Origin: a virus
DNA: 64,000 bases
IMG/VR virus record: IMGVR_UViG_3300043219_000566
Span: 62,001-126,000 of that record
Strand: one strand, 5' to 3'
Part shown: piece by piece, positions 15,418 through 22,578 of the stretch
Layout of the letters: each line of letters begins with the position of its first letter
Position numbering within the stretch: the stretch's first letter is position 1
Notes under the pieces: model-generated
Seen by the model: only the letters and a program-made list of their open reading frames with translations
What the model was told of the DNA's origin: nothing
The model's database searches: none
Translations under genes and position numbers: made by a program

Positions 15418-16588
15418 GGATCACGTTGCCGATGTCAATTTGACCACGTTCCACCAGATCAGCCAGCTGCATAAGCTACCCGACTTCGTCAAGTCGGCTG
15501 CGATCGATCGGGACGCTATTGCACAGCTCCCGCCGACCGCTTTCGCTGATCCGGCTCACCGCCAGTTCCCGTGCCACACACGCGCGGACACGTTTCTATC
15601 GTACGCGTACTTCTTGAAGAATGCGAGCCAACTCGACGGCTCTACCCGCCGGGTGGCTTGGGAGAATCTACGCAAGTTCGCTCATCACTGGGCGATCTTC
15701 ATGGAGTGCGAGAAGCTCCAGCGCGCCCACGAGAAGCAAGCCAGCAGTGATCTGGACGCCATGCCCAACGGCAAGTTCGCGATCGTCGAAGAGTACAACG
15801 ACGAGACCTACCGAGCGCTCCCGTTGCTCAACGGCGACTGCGTGAAAGCAGCCGCCGAGCACCTAGCGGAGTTCAAGGACCGCTACCCGTTGTCTTGGCG
15901 GCAGGCTGCTGCTGAGCGTGTTCTCTCCGCCGCAACCGAGTTCGGTGTCGAGCCGCCGCACCTGGGCTACTTGCACAAAGCTGCCCGCCGCAATACCTCG
16001 TCTTCCACGGACATCGCCCGCGGGATGCTCGATCGGGCGCTGCTGATCAACAAGGAACATCGCGGCGAAGACGAGCAAGTGAAGTTTGCTCAAGCTGCTC
16101 GCGTTATGGCAGACGCCCACGGCGACGTCTTGCTGTCCGAGAAAGCCGCGTTGCTCATCGATCAATTCGACGAGCACTACAACCTGCGGCGGTACTATGC
16201 GCGCGGCTTGCCCGCACCCGAGGAAATCTGTTTCAGCTCAGTTACGGCGAAGGAAGCCAGCGACCTGCGCGACACCCTGATCACGATGGCCAACGGCGAG
16301 ATCTTCAGCAAAGCCGCGCTGGAGCAAGCAGGGCTGACTCCATATCGCGCGTTGGGCGACGACTTCGTCAAGGAGATCAGCGACGGGCTCAGCGGCGTCA
16401 GCATCGACAAGATCGCTTCGCTGGTGCCCACGTTGCCGCGCGACGACGCCGATATTCTCGGCCGGGCGCTGAAAGCCGCTGGAGTAAGATCAGTGGTGCA
16501 GTTGCAGAAAGAAGCCAAGATCCCCGAGCACGTCTGCGACTGGACACGCGAGGATTGGGATCATATGGTCGCGGCCGTCACTACCTAA
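15416..16588 (+). CDS. Protein of unknown function, possibly virion-associated
   Basis: A 390-residue protein starts at ATG 15416 with AAGGA 7 bases upstream. Near residue 45 it has the stretch PPTAFADPAHRQFPCHT followed by LSYAYFLKN. Similar short FA-x-P-x-x-R-x-[FY]-P segments occur in several phage head-related proteins, which is the only hint. Most of the rest is helical and hydrophilic. It is the first of two plus-strand genes placed between minus-strand blocks, divergent from the primase-like gene and 12 bases before the next gene. I do not assign a function. Confidence 0.7.
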   Translation: MDHVADVNLTTFHQISQLHKLPDFVKSAAIDRDAIAQLPPTAFADPAHRQFPCHTRADTFLSYAYFLKNASQLDGSTRRVAWENLRKFAHHWAIFMECEKLQRAHEKQASSDLDAMPNGKFAIVEEYNDETYRALPLLNGDCVKAAAEHLAEFKDRYPLSWRQAAAERVLSAATEFGVEPPHLGYLHKAARRNTSSSTDIARGMLDRALLINKEHRGEDEQVKFAQAARVMADAHGDVLLSEKAALLIDQFDEHYNLRRYYARGLPAPEEICFSSVTAKEASDLRDTLITMANGEIFSKAALEQAGLTPYRALGDDFVKEISDGLSGVSIDKIASLVPTLPRDDADILGRALKAAGVRSVVQLQKEAKIPEHVCDWTREDWDHMVAAVTT

Positions 16589-16599
16589 CGGAGCACATT

Positions 16600-16956
16600 A
16601 TGGCCATTCTGGGAGCTTACGAAAACAAGGGCGAGGTCGTCATTGAGTTCCGCGACCACGGGCCTACTCGGCTATCGTGGCGCGCGGCGCTAACGCGCTG
16701 CGCAGCCGTTGCACAAGCTGAAACTGCCATGAGCACCGGTTGCCGCGAGCCAGGCATCCAGAACGCCGTCGAGCAGATTTTGGCAGCCGCCCGCGACGCG
16801 CGGAAGAAGGACCCTGAGCAAACTGGCTGGAGGCCACCGCGCAGCGTCAGCATGTACAAGCAGGGTAACCGCAAAGAGATCGCTTGCGATCGCAGACTGA
16901 GCGCGCTGGGTCTGTCCGCACCAGCATCCAGCGGGATCATCGTCCCCGGGCAGTAG
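16600..16956 (+). CDS. Small basic protein of unknown function
   Basis: A 118-residue protein starts at ATG 16600, with GGAG 7 bases upstream and 12 bases after the stop of the preceding gene. It starts with a beta-like stretch (GAYENKGEVVIEFRDHG) and continues with an Ala-rich helix and a basic segment (KQGNRKEIACDRR). It is co-transcribed with 15416-16588 and overlaps tail to tail, by 20 bases, with the minus-strand gene ending at 16937. No family is recognised. Confidence 0.6.
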   Translation: MAILGAYENKGEVVIEFRDHGPTRLSWRAALTRCAAVAQAETAMSTGCREPGIQNAVEQILAAARDARKKDPEQTGWRPPRSVSMYKQGNRKEIACDRRLSALGLSAPASSGIIVPGQ

Positions 16957-17578
16957 TGTCGATTGATCCCAAACGGTCTGCGACCTGGTTGAGCAACCCT
17001 GCCACGAGACGGCACTTCTGGCCCAGGAGTCTCCAGGCCTTATGCTCGCGCGTAGGTAGCATTTCCAGGAATCCCAGCAACGCTTTGAAATAACGTTCGG
17101 TATCGTCCAGTAGCCGATCCGCACGCGTCCGTCGTTGCTCGCCGTCTGCGGCTACACGAGTTGTTACCGGTTTGCGCAGATACGCTCGGATATCGCGCTC
17201 AGTGCGGATCAACGGATCTCGTAACAATTCGCGAATGACAATGTTGGGGTCCTTGTGTTTTTTCAACTTGCCACAGCGCACCTCGTGCCCTTGCCGCGGC
17301 AGCACTAGACGTATTCCCGTCCAGCTGAACCCACGCGCGATCGCCCGCTTGAGCACGATAATGTGGACGAAAGCGAAACGATAGCAATCCTGCAGCAGGC
17401 TGATCGGTACACCGGCCTGCTGGCTGATACCTTTGAAGGAGTAGTTGTTGATGTCCACGAGCGTACGCACAAGCCGACCTAGCTGATGGCGCTCGGTTAG
17501 ATGCGGGTCCAAGATGACGTCGGCAAGCTGCTGTATTAGCCTCGTCGTCCTTCTCGGCAATTTGCGTGTGTGTGCCAT
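16937..17578 (-). CDS. Basic helical protein, possible DNA-binding
   Basis: A 213-residue protein starts at ATG 17578, just after GGAGGT and 6 bases; the GTG 15 bases upstream belongs to the ribosome site. It is strongly basic (Arg/Lys-rich) and helical. The segment GISQQAGVPISLLQDCYRF around residue 55 looks like a helix-turn-helix, followed by a further basic region. A DNA-binding or regulatory role is plausible but not proven. It is preceded by the strong terminator 17638-17664. Confidence 0.6.
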   Translation of the reverse strand: MAHTRKLPRRTTRLIQQLADVILDPHLTERHQLGRLVRTLVDINNYSFKGISQQAGVPISLLQDCYRFAFVHIIVLKRAIARGFSWTGIRLVLPRQGHEVRCGKLKKHKDPNIVIRELLRDPLIRTERDIRAYLRKPVTTRVAADGEQRRTRADRLLDDTERYFKALLGFLEMLPTREHKAWRLLGQKCRLVAGLLNQVADRLGSIDTTARGR

Positions 17579-17637
17579 TTCAAATACCTCCACGGCGCGT
17601 CGATAGCTAAACGAAAGACGACGTGTTCAAAAAAGAA

Positions 17638-17664
17638 GCCGCCCCGGCACGAAGCCGGGGCGGC
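17638..17664 (-). terminator. Intrinsic terminator, minus strand
   Basis: A perfect 11-bp stem GCCGCCCCGGC/GCCGGGGCGGC with a 5-base loop is followed on the minus strand by TTCTTTTTTG. It is the strongest terminator in the accessory block and lies between the 24-codon ORF and the gene starting at 17578. Confidence 0.88.
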
Positions 17665-17689
17665 ATTGTGTTTGGCAGTCGCGGATCGT

Positions 17690-17764
17690 CTAGCAAATCC
17701 AGCGGCCGATTGCATAGCAGATCAGCAAGAACAAGCCGAGCCCTTCGACTACTTTCGTTTTCAT
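17690..17764 (-). CDS. Micro-ORF encoding a single membrane helix
   Basis: A 24-codon ORF has GGGGAG 5 bases before its ATG. The peptide is MKTKVVEG followed by an apolar stretch LGLFLLICYAIGRWIC. This is a minimal transmembrane peptide. The ribosome site and its position before a terminator support expression; very short length keeps confidence moderate. A further possible 21-codon GTG frame (17764-17829 region) would overlap its start by ATGA. Confidence 0.45.
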   Translation of the reverse strand: MKTKVVEGLGLFLLICYAIGRWIC

Positions 17765-17825
17765 GCTTGCTCCCCTTGTGTCAGCGCGATCATAACGTTG
17801 CTCAGGTTGGCGCGTTCTCGGTGCA

Positions 17826-18407
17826 CTACTTCTTCTGCCTCTTCTTCTTGGCCTCCGGTACCAGCTCGCCCGAAGGAGCCATGGGATCGGCAACGAGACC
17901 AATTTGAAATGGGAAGTAGAACTCAGCAAAGCTCCGTGCAATTTTGCGGCGCGTAGCTGGCGCGCGTCGGCTATCATCCCAGCTAGATAATGCAGTACAC
18001 ACGTCCATCCAGCGAGCTAGTGCGTTGGCCATCGAGCGATTTCTGATCTGTTTAACGAGCCCACACCCCGCTTCAGTGCCAGTAAGCTTGTCGAGAATGA
18101 AACTCGTGAATATAGCAAACTGCGGGTCCACTATATTCATAACCACGATACAGCTCTCTCTCACGCCGGACATCGAGCAGTGCGCCAAGCGCTCGAATTC
18201 GATGCCGACGTTGGCCAAGAACATTGCTAGGTGGTAATCGCTTTGCGCAGCGCACTCTCGGTAGCTTCTCTCGACTTGCTCAGGCTTCTGCTGGTACAAA
18301 GAACAAAACTCTTGCAGAGGCTGGCCAAACCTCAGCATGATTTCGTGAGTGTGCGCATTGAGCAATTCCACCGCGGTCTGAAGCGACTTCAACGAGTAGC
18401 TCTCCAT
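17826..18407 (-). CDS. Protein of unknown function
   Basis: A 193-residue protein starts at ATG 18407 (MESYSLKSLQ) with AAGGAGG 6 bases upstream; the frame is open further upstream but without a ribosome site. It is mostly helical, with several Cys (five to six) and a basic C-terminal tail ending in KKKRQKK. No motif is recognised. It belongs to the small accessory block between the plus-strand pair and the late region. Confidence 0.65.
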   Translation of the reverse strand: MESYSLKSLQTAVELLNAHTHEIMLRFGQPLQEFCSLYQQKPEQVERSYRECAAQSDYHLAMFLANVGIEFERLAHCSMSGVRESCIVVMNIVDPQFAIFTSFILDKLTGTEAGCGLVKQIRNRSMANALARWMDVCTALSSWDDSRRAPATRRKIARSFAEFYFPFQIGLVADPMAPSGELVPEAKKKRQKK

Positions 18408-18429
18408 GAAGGCCTCCTTTCTGAGATAG

Positions 18430-18672
18430 TCACAATGACATCTCGCTGACTCCCGCACCCAGAACGATGCTCTGCCCGTAGCCGAGCGCAGCTGTTTCGC
18501 GGAGAGCTTCAGCAGCCCGGCGCGGACTTGAGAACTGTCCGCCGAAGACAACCGTCTCCTGGTCGATAGCGACCTCCGGAAAGAACTTGCCCTTGGCGTC
18601 GTAATCGTCAGCGGCGCAGATCAACGCGGGCGGATTGACGGGACCGTCGTTTCGGAACCACAGTTCGATCAT
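18430..18672 (-). CDS. Small protein of unknown function
   Basis: An 80-residue protein starts at ATG 18672 (MIELWFRND) with GGGAG 7 bases upstream. It shows alternating strands and one helix (RRAAEALRETAALGYGQ), suggesting a small alpha/beta fold. It overlaps the next upstream small ORF and lies 22 bases before the gene starting at 18407. Function unknown. Confidence 0.6.
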   Translation of the reverse strand: MIELWFRNDGPVNPPALICAADDYDAKGKFFPEVAIDQETVVFGGQFSSPRRAAEALRETAALGYGQSIVLGAGVSEMSL

Positions 18673-18802
18673 TGACATTCTCCCGTTTTAGCTCCCCAGG
18701 TAAAAAAGTCATCAGCGGGCGAGGCATCTCGTCGATTCTCTGACTGGTCAAATGACCTAGATCGCCTGGGGTTAGTTGTGACTGGCGGATAAGTCGACAC
18801 AT
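18608..18802 (-). CDS. Possible small protein overlapping its neighbour
   Basis: A 64-codon ORF starts at ATG 18802 with AAAGGA 8 bases upstream. The first 42 residues look like a normal protein (LTPGDLGHLTSQRIDEMPRP), while the last part overlaps the neighbouring gene in another frame and is Arg-rich shadow. It follows a terminator-like hairpin in the same way as other genes of this block. Real but short, or a leader peptide; uncertain. Confidence 0.4.
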   Translation of the reverse strand: MCRLIRQSQLTPGDLGHLTSQRIDEMPRPLMTFLPGELKRENVNDRTVVPKRRSRQSARVDLRR

Positions 18803-18845
18803 GATCAATTCCTTTTCAGCATGTGAACGCGGATAGATAACTTGA

Positions 18846-18863
18846 GCCCGGCCGGAGCCGGGC
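18846..18863 (-). terminator. Terminator-like hairpin, weak T-run
   Basis: A perfect 7-bp stem GCCCGGC/GCCGGGC with a 4-base loop lies after the stop of the lipoprotein gene (18883). The tail on the minus strand (TCAAGTTATC) is poor in T, so termination may be partial. Confidence 0.5.
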
Positions 18864-18882
18864 CGCCTACCTTTTGCTGTAT

Positions 18883-19374
18883 TCAGAACGGATTGATCGA
18901 ATCCCAGAAACCAGGGTCGTCCCAGATCACGAGCCCGGCAGTCTCCCGGGCTTTCATCCAGTTCGCGCGTGCGTCCTGCGCGACTTCTTTGGCGTCGTAG
19001 AACGCCGTGCGTTTCTCTTCCACGAGCGTGCTGCCGACGGAGTCCTTGTTCATCTTCACGTAGCCGTAGACCAGCTGCGCGCTGATGAACCCGTCGAACG
19101 ACTCTCGGTACTTGCGCCCGGCCAGCGTAGACCTGCGCGTCAGCAGCTCATCGACATCTGCGATGTTGGACTCATCGAACGGCAACGGCGTGTCGCCGAA
19201 AGCGATCTGCACCTCGTCGATCAACTGCGCTAACGCAGTCTGCTGCTCCGCGGCTAGCTGCTCCGTGCTGCCATCGTCAGCCTGAACCGACTCCCCGCAG
19301 CCAGTGAGAAAGACTCCGCCGCAGCAGAGTGCAACAAAGAAACAGAACGCCAGTTTGAAAGTGTGAGATTTCAT
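18883..19374 (-). CDS. Putative lipoprotein
   Basis: A 163-residue protein starts at ATG 19374 with AAGGAG 7 bases upstream. It has a signal peptide: basic start MKSHTFK, apolar core LAFCFFVALCCGGVF, then lipobox L-T-G-C at about residue 26. The mature part is hydrophilic, helical and acidic. It is the second lipoprotein of the window (see 11815-12270). A role at the cell envelope, such as blocking superinfection, is typical of phage lipoproteins but not shown here. It is bounded by terminator hairpins on both sides. Confidence 0.75.
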   Translation of the reverse strand: MKSHTFKLAFCFFVALCCGGVFLTGCGESVQADDGSTEQLAAEQQTALAQLIDEVQIAFGDTPLPFDESNIADVDELLTRRSTLAGRKYRESFDGFISAQLVYGYVKMNKDSVGSTLVEEKRTAFYDAKEVAQDARANWMKARETAGLVIWDDPGFWDSINPF

Positions 19375-19415
19375 CGCGGTCTCCTTGCGGCCGCGTCCGG
19401 CCATTCAAAAAACAA

Positions 19416-19439
19416 GCCCCGGACCCGTCGGTCCGGAGC
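19416..19439 (-). terminator. Intrinsic terminator, minus strand (repeat copy 1)
   Basis: The stem CCGGACC/GGTCCGG, extended by outer pairs across one mismatch, has a 4-base loop and is followed on the minus strand by GCTTGTTTTTTGAATGG. The element is nearly identical to the one at 20053-20076 over about 35 bases, so it is a duplicated terminator cassette. Confidence 0.85.
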
Positions 19440-19443
19440 AACT

Positions 19444-19806
19444 TCACGTGCTACTTTTTGTCGCGCAGAATCCTCTTTCGGCAGCTGCGTCTACTTGCTC
19501 CTGGATTATCTCCTTGTCGTGTTTACCAGCGTGCAGAGTGAGAACGACTTTCTCTTCGGGCAGCAACATCCGAACGGTCGAATTGACAAACTCGTCGTCG
19601 TTTCGCGCGGTTTTGCGCACGACGGTAGCGCTCAAAGGCTGGAGCCTGATCACCGTGAATCTGCTGTCCGGCACCAGCGAGTGGAGCGTGAACGCTACCT
19701 CACCGCGCAAAGGCCCGTCCAAGAATACGAACAGCTGACCGTTGGGCGTATAACGCAAAGGCAACACAACCTCTCCGCTGGTACATACCTCTACAGACGT
19801 GTGCAT
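19444..19806 (-). CDS. Small beta-rich protein of unknown function
   Basis: A 120-residue protein starts at ATG 19806 (MHTSVEVCTS) with AAGGAG 5-6 bases upstream. It has alternating apolar and polar residues (GEVVLPLRYTPNGQLFVFLD), suggesting a beta-sandwich, then a helical C-terminus. No signal peptide. Its stop is directly before the terminator 19416-19439. Unknown function. Confidence 0.65.
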   Translation of the reverse strand: MHTSVEVCTSGEVVLPLRYTPNGQLFVFLDGPLRGEVAFTLHSLVPDSRFTVIRLQPLSATVVRKTARNDDEFVNSTVRMLLPEEKVVLTLHAGKHDKEIIQEQVDAAAERGFCATKSST

Positions 19807-19819
19807 GACATCTCCTTCT

Positions 19820-20026
19820 TCACTGTGGACAGCGAATGTCGTCATCACCCAGGTCTTCTACGAACGAGTGGATGAGACAGAAATTGTCTTTTACGTCGGC
19901 GGGCAGACTTCCCCAGATCTCTTCCAGAATTCCACTGTACTTCATGCCTCCGCTGTCTATCTCTGGAAGGTTACGATAGATGCAGACAAGCGCGGTTCTC
20001 AGTCTGTCGAGTAGAATGCGATCCAT
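19820..20026 (-). CDS. Small helical protein of unknown function
   Basis: A 68-residue protein starts at ATG 20026 (MDRILLDRLR) with AAGGA 7 bases upstream. It has an N-terminal helix rich in Leu and Arg, then an acidic C-terminus (SFVEDLGDDDIRC). It is the first gene of the block running to 18430 and is preceded by two terminators in tandem (20053-20076 and 20099-20126). Confidence 0.6.
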   Translation of the reverse strand: MDRILLDRLRTALVCIYRNLPEIDSGGMKYSGILEEIWGSLPADVKDNFCLIHSFVEDLGDDDIRCPQ

Positions 20027-20052
20027 TCGTTTTCCTTCCATTCAAAAAACAA

Positions 20053-20076
20053 GCCCCGGACCCGACGGTCCGAGGC
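20053..20076 (-). terminator. Intrinsic terminator, minus strand (repeat copy 2)
   Basis: The stem CGGACC/GGTCCG, extended by GCC/GGC across one mismatch, has a 4-base loop and is followed by GCTTGTTTTTTGAATGG on the minus strand. It is the second copy of the cassette at 19416-19439, including the flanking T-run. Confidence 0.82.
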
Positions 20077-20098
20077 AGTTTGTTAATTGCAAAAAGCG

Positions 20099-20126
20099 AC
20101 CCGTGCCGCGGCTGGGCGGCACGGGT
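20099..20126 (-). terminator. Strong intrinsic terminator ending the putative RNA gene
   Basis: A perfect 11-bp stem ACCCGTGCCGC/GCGGCACGGGT with a 6-base loop is followed on the minus strand by CGCTTTTTGC. No protein gene lies upstream of it on this strand before 20549, so it most likely ends a non-coding transcript. Confidence 0.85.
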
Positions 20127-20367
20127 CCAATTCAAAGAACATTAAATTGGGGCTCAAGTGCTCATGACTAGTTCTCCCTTGAACATGGCCAGAAGCGACA
20201 CGCCAGTACTTGCGGCGCACGCTCGCATTTCAGCGAGTAAGTGGTGCCGCACTTTCGTGGCTGCCCAAGCGATGCTCGCGCTTGGACGCCAATCGCAGAA
20301 CCAGCTCACAGGCTAATCCAGGTGCTTAACGATAGCAATGGATCAAATCCGAGAGCTAATTCATTCT
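20099..20367 (-). ncRNA. Putative phage small RNA (promoter, structured body, terminator)
   Basis: The stretch 20130-20430 has no convincing protein gene on either strand. On the minus strand it starts with an extended -10 box (20374-20382) and ends with the terminator 20099-20126. In between are a three-part hairpin (TGCGGC 20211-20216 with GCCGCA 20246-20251, CAC/GTG and CTCGC/GCGAG inside) and a 7-bp perfect hairpin (CCAAGCG 20265-20271 with CGCTTGG 20279-20285). I do not recognise a known RNA family and see no tRNA. It could instead be a long leader of the gene at 20026, but the terminator argues against that. The 5-prime end is estimated from the -10 box. Confidence 0.4.
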
Positions 20368-20373
20368 CAATCT

Positions 20374-20382
20374 ATAGTACCA
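20374..20382 (-). promoter_or_regulatory. Extended -10 promoter (TGG-TACTAT), minus strand
   Basis: On the minus strand the sequence reads TGGTACTAT, an extended -10 element (TG, one base, TACTAT). A weak -35 candidate TTAATT lies about 16 bases upstream. The local sequence is AT-rich, unlike the surroundings. It is placed to drive the putative small RNA. Confidence 0.5.
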
Positions 20383-20435
20383 CTTTTCCCCCAGAAATTA
20401 AGCATTTTGGGGGGTCTCGCAGAAGAGAAAAAGCA

Positions 20436-20463
20436 CCCGCGCCGGGTGCGGTACCGGCGCGGG
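20436..20463 (-). terminator. Intrinsic terminator at the end of the late operon
   Basis: A perfect 10-bp stem CCCGCGCCGG/CCGGCGCGGG with an 8-base loop is followed on the minus strand by GCTTTTTCTC. It lies 86 bases past the stop of the last late gene (20549) and closes the long minus-strand structural region. Confidence 0.85.
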
Positions 20464-20548
20464 CGAAGTAGCGGAGGTAGAGAACGAGTAGCGGCAGTCT
20501 AAACCACCGCGCTCTGGTCCCCCAAATATCACTGTGACGTCGGCAAGC

Positions 20549-21292
20549 CTACGTTCGTGCCAACGCAGCTCGGCTCCGCTCCTCGCGGATCTTCGGGATG
20601 TTGGCTTCGACCGCGCGCGAGAACTTCTCCCAGCGCTTTTTGTCGTAGTTCTCCAAGACGGAAACCACGCTGTTCAGTTCCGTCATCATCTCCGCTAGCT
20701 GGTGAGCCAGGTGGCCCAGCAACGCAGAACGCTCCGTCTTAGCGTGGTCGTGCGCAGCATTGAACATGTCAGGGTCGTCGGCCCACTGATCCAACTCGGC
20801 CCGCTCAGGCATCTCGGCGATGCGCAGCACATCCGGCGGATCGAACACGCCGTCGTTGTCGAGCGCGATGCCGATGTAGCGCCGGACCTCGTGGCTGAAC
20901 TCTGGCAAGGACTCGTTGGGCTCGCGCTCCAACGACACGTTGAGCGCTACCTCGTAGATGCCCCAGATGATCTCCTCGGCATCGGCCGGATCGAAGCGCT
21001 TGAAATTGGCCTCGGCCCCGCTGAGCACGTTGCAAGTGGTGATGAAGAACTCAACCGAGATGTAGAACAGATCCGTGGTGTAGCAGGTGATCAACGCCTG
21101 GAGCTTGTCCTGGTTGATCCGGGGCGGAATGGCTCCGAAGTCCTCGGCAATCGCCATCCACAGCGACTCGGGGTCCCAAGCAAATAGCTCGGTGCCGTAC
21201 TTGTCGAACACGATCGCCAGCAGCGTGGTAGCAAATGAGTCGTCATTCTCCAGCGTGCTTGCCAGTAGCTTCCGACTCTGCGTCGTCGCCAT
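20549..21292 (-). CDS. Helical acidic protein of unknown function, last gene of late region
   Basis: A 247-residue protein starts at ATG 21292 with GGAGAAACCGG upstream. It is mainly helical and acidic in the middle, with a basic C-terminal helix (WEKFSRAVEANIPKIREERS). It has several Phe/Tyr in the first half (TDLFYISVEFFITTC) but no clear membrane segment. It is the last gene of the long structural transcript; its start lies inside the end of the upstream gene, so the two are coupled. No family is recognised. Confidence 0.7.
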   Translation of the reverse strand: MATTQSRKLLASTLENDDSFATTLLAIVFDKYGTELFAWDPESLWMAIAEDFGAIPPRINQDKLQALITCYTTDLFYISVEFFITTCNVLSGAEANFKRFDPADAEEIIWGIYEVALNVSLEREPNESLPEFSHEVRRYIGIALDNDGVFDPPDVLRIAEMPERAELDQWADDPDMFNAAHDHAKTERSALLGHLAHQLAEMMTELNSVVSVLENYDKKRWEKFSRAVEANIPKIREERSRAALART

Positions 21293-21806
21293 CCGGTTTC
21301 TCCAAGGGGCAGAGCTGCAGGAACAAAGCCGCGAGGCAAAGGCTATGCGACCAGATTATCAGTCCACCGCCAGCCAGCAGATCGTCCGGTTTTGCCGCGC
21401 TCTGCGTCTCGATGTCGAAGATATTGCGCTCGCTACTCAGGCGCGCCCAGCGTCCATCGAGAATCTCCAGCATCGGCAACGGCAAGCGCGGGCGCTCGGA
21501 CGGGTCCGCACGGTGTTGTGCCACAGCTTGAGCGAACTCCAACCCGTAGCGCGCTACGGCTTCACGGAAGAAAGCCACCACCGAAAGCGCATCCGACTCC
21601 ATTATGACCCGGCGGTCGAGCAAATGCGCGACAATCACGACCCCCAATGCAGCGTCCGGGGCAACGTCGCTGCCGCGATTCAGCCCGTACCAATCTGCGC
21701 CCTTTGGAAAGAGCTGGCCTCCGTAGCGTTTGATGCTGCCGAGAGCCAGCCCAGTCCGGGTCAGATCGCGTGCCGAAATTAGAGCATGGATCTGGTCAGT
21801 TTCCAC
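21243..21806 (-). CDS. Putative phage lysozyme-like or structural protein, unassigned
   Basis: A 187-residue protein, probably from GTG 21806 with GAGGT about 10 bases upstream. The N-terminal part has regular alpha/beta composition with a Leu/Val-rich core (DAALGVVIVAHLLDRRVIM). Near the C-terminus a segment LIIWSHSLCLAALFLQLC is apolar enough for one membrane helix, followed by an acidic tail. I cannot assign an enzyme family; the lysis possibility rests only on its position after the fibre genes and the single helix. It overlaps both neighbours. Confidence 0.5.
   Translation of the reverse strand: METDQIHALISARDLTRTGLALGSIKRYGGQLFPKGADWYGLNRGSDVAPDAALGVVIVAHLLDRRVIMESDALSVVAFFREAVARYGLEFAQAVAQHRADPSERPRLPLPMLEILDGRWARLSSERNIFDIETQSAAKPDDLLAGGGLIIWSHSLCLAALFLQLCPLEKPDGDDAESEATGKHAGE
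21546..21557. repeat. Palindrome GTAGCGCGCTAC (copy 3)
   Basis: Third copy of the 12-bp palindrome, here inside the coding region 21243-21806. Confidence 0.7.
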
Positions 21807-22273
21807 GTCTGCCGGTACCTCCGAGAAGGTCCCGCATCACCGACCGGCTCGGGTCCACCATGCGACTCGACACCGGCGTTATCGAAGCCGTAGTGGAAGC
21901 GCGCGTCGTAAGCCAGCTTCCGGCCTTCAGCTCCATTCACATCTTCCACGTTTTCGCCCTCGACGACCAAAAACAGCTGCTGGCCGTCGCGCTCGGCGTC
22001 AACCACCGATAGCCCGAGTTCAGCCGCTTGCTTGGCGATCGTGCTTGTTACCGGCGGCAGATTACTGGCGCTCGGCGGAGGCGCGGTCTCGGCCGGAATC
22101 GGAGTTGCACGTGCAGGCTCCTCTCGCGGCAATACCGCCGGTGACGTTTGAGGCTGCTCCGCGGCTGGCGGCGCAACAGGCGGCATAGCGGGCGGCGCAG
22201 CCGCCGGATTGATCGAAGCGATCACTTGCACATTATCTTCACTTCCTACAGGACTGGTTGGCTGGTCAGCCAT
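21779..22273 (-). CDS. Pro-rich protein of unknown function
   Basis: A 164-residue protein starts at ATG 22273 with GAGGAG 6 bases upstream. Residues about 20-75 form a low-complexity Ala/Pro-rich linker. The C-terminal 85 residues look like a small alpha/beta domain (LGLSVVDAERDGQQLFLVVE), ending with a basic stretch. The layout of a flexible arm plus domain is common in virion accessory proteins. No family is recognised. Confidence 0.65.
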   Translation of the reverse strand: MADQPTSPVGSEDNVQVIASINPAAAPPAMPPVAPPAAEQPQTSPAVLPREEPARATPIPAETAPPPSASNLPPVTSTIAKQAAELGLSVVDAERDGQQLFLVVEGENVEDVNGAEGRKLAYDARFHYGFDNAGVESHGGPEPVGDAGPSRRYRQTWKLTRSML

Positions 22274-22287
22274 GACATTCTCCTCTG

Positions 22288-22578
22288 CTAGAATTCGCGC
22301 ATGCGTTTGCCCACATACACCTTGATCTTATCGGCCTTGAGCACTTTTTTCAGCTGGTTCATCTGTGCAGGCGACCAGCCCCGAATCATCGCTTTGAACT
22401 CCTGGATCGCCTTCGAGCGAGCGTGCGCCCGGTTCGACGAGCAGCGACAGCCCTTGCCGCCCTTGATCTTCTTGGCCGGTCCTCGCAGTTGCGGCAAAGC
22501 CGCTACGACGTCGGGGCGCTGTAACAAGCTGACCAGCACTCCATTGGTAAGAGTTGTCGTCCGAGGTCCTTTAGGCAT
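22288..22578 (-). CDS. Small basic protein with Cys pair, of unknown function
   Basis: A 96-residue protein starts at ATG 22578 inside the end of the upstream gene (8-base overlap). The N-terminal part (VLVSLLQRPDVVAALPQL) is followed by a G-C-R-C motif and a basic C-terminal helix-turn-helix-like stretch (QMNQLKKVLKADKIKVYVG). It resembles, loosely, the C-terminal half of the protein 25474-25878 (C-x2-C, then a repeated basic helix). It may be a small regulator or assembly factor. Confidence 0.65.
   Translation of the reverse strand: MPKGPRTTTLTNGVLVSLLQRPDVVAALPQLRGPAKKIKGGKGCRCSSNRAHARSKAIQEFKAMIRGWSPAQMNQLKKVLKADKIKVYVGKRMREF

Noticed and set aside
20041-20126. Small ORF through the tandem terminators
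   Set aside because: The frame consists of the terminator stems; no ribosome site.
20130-20430. tRNA gene in the non-coding stretch
   Set aside because: I looked for a T-arm and acceptor pairing; no seven-base acceptor stem or GTTC-type loop fits on either strand.
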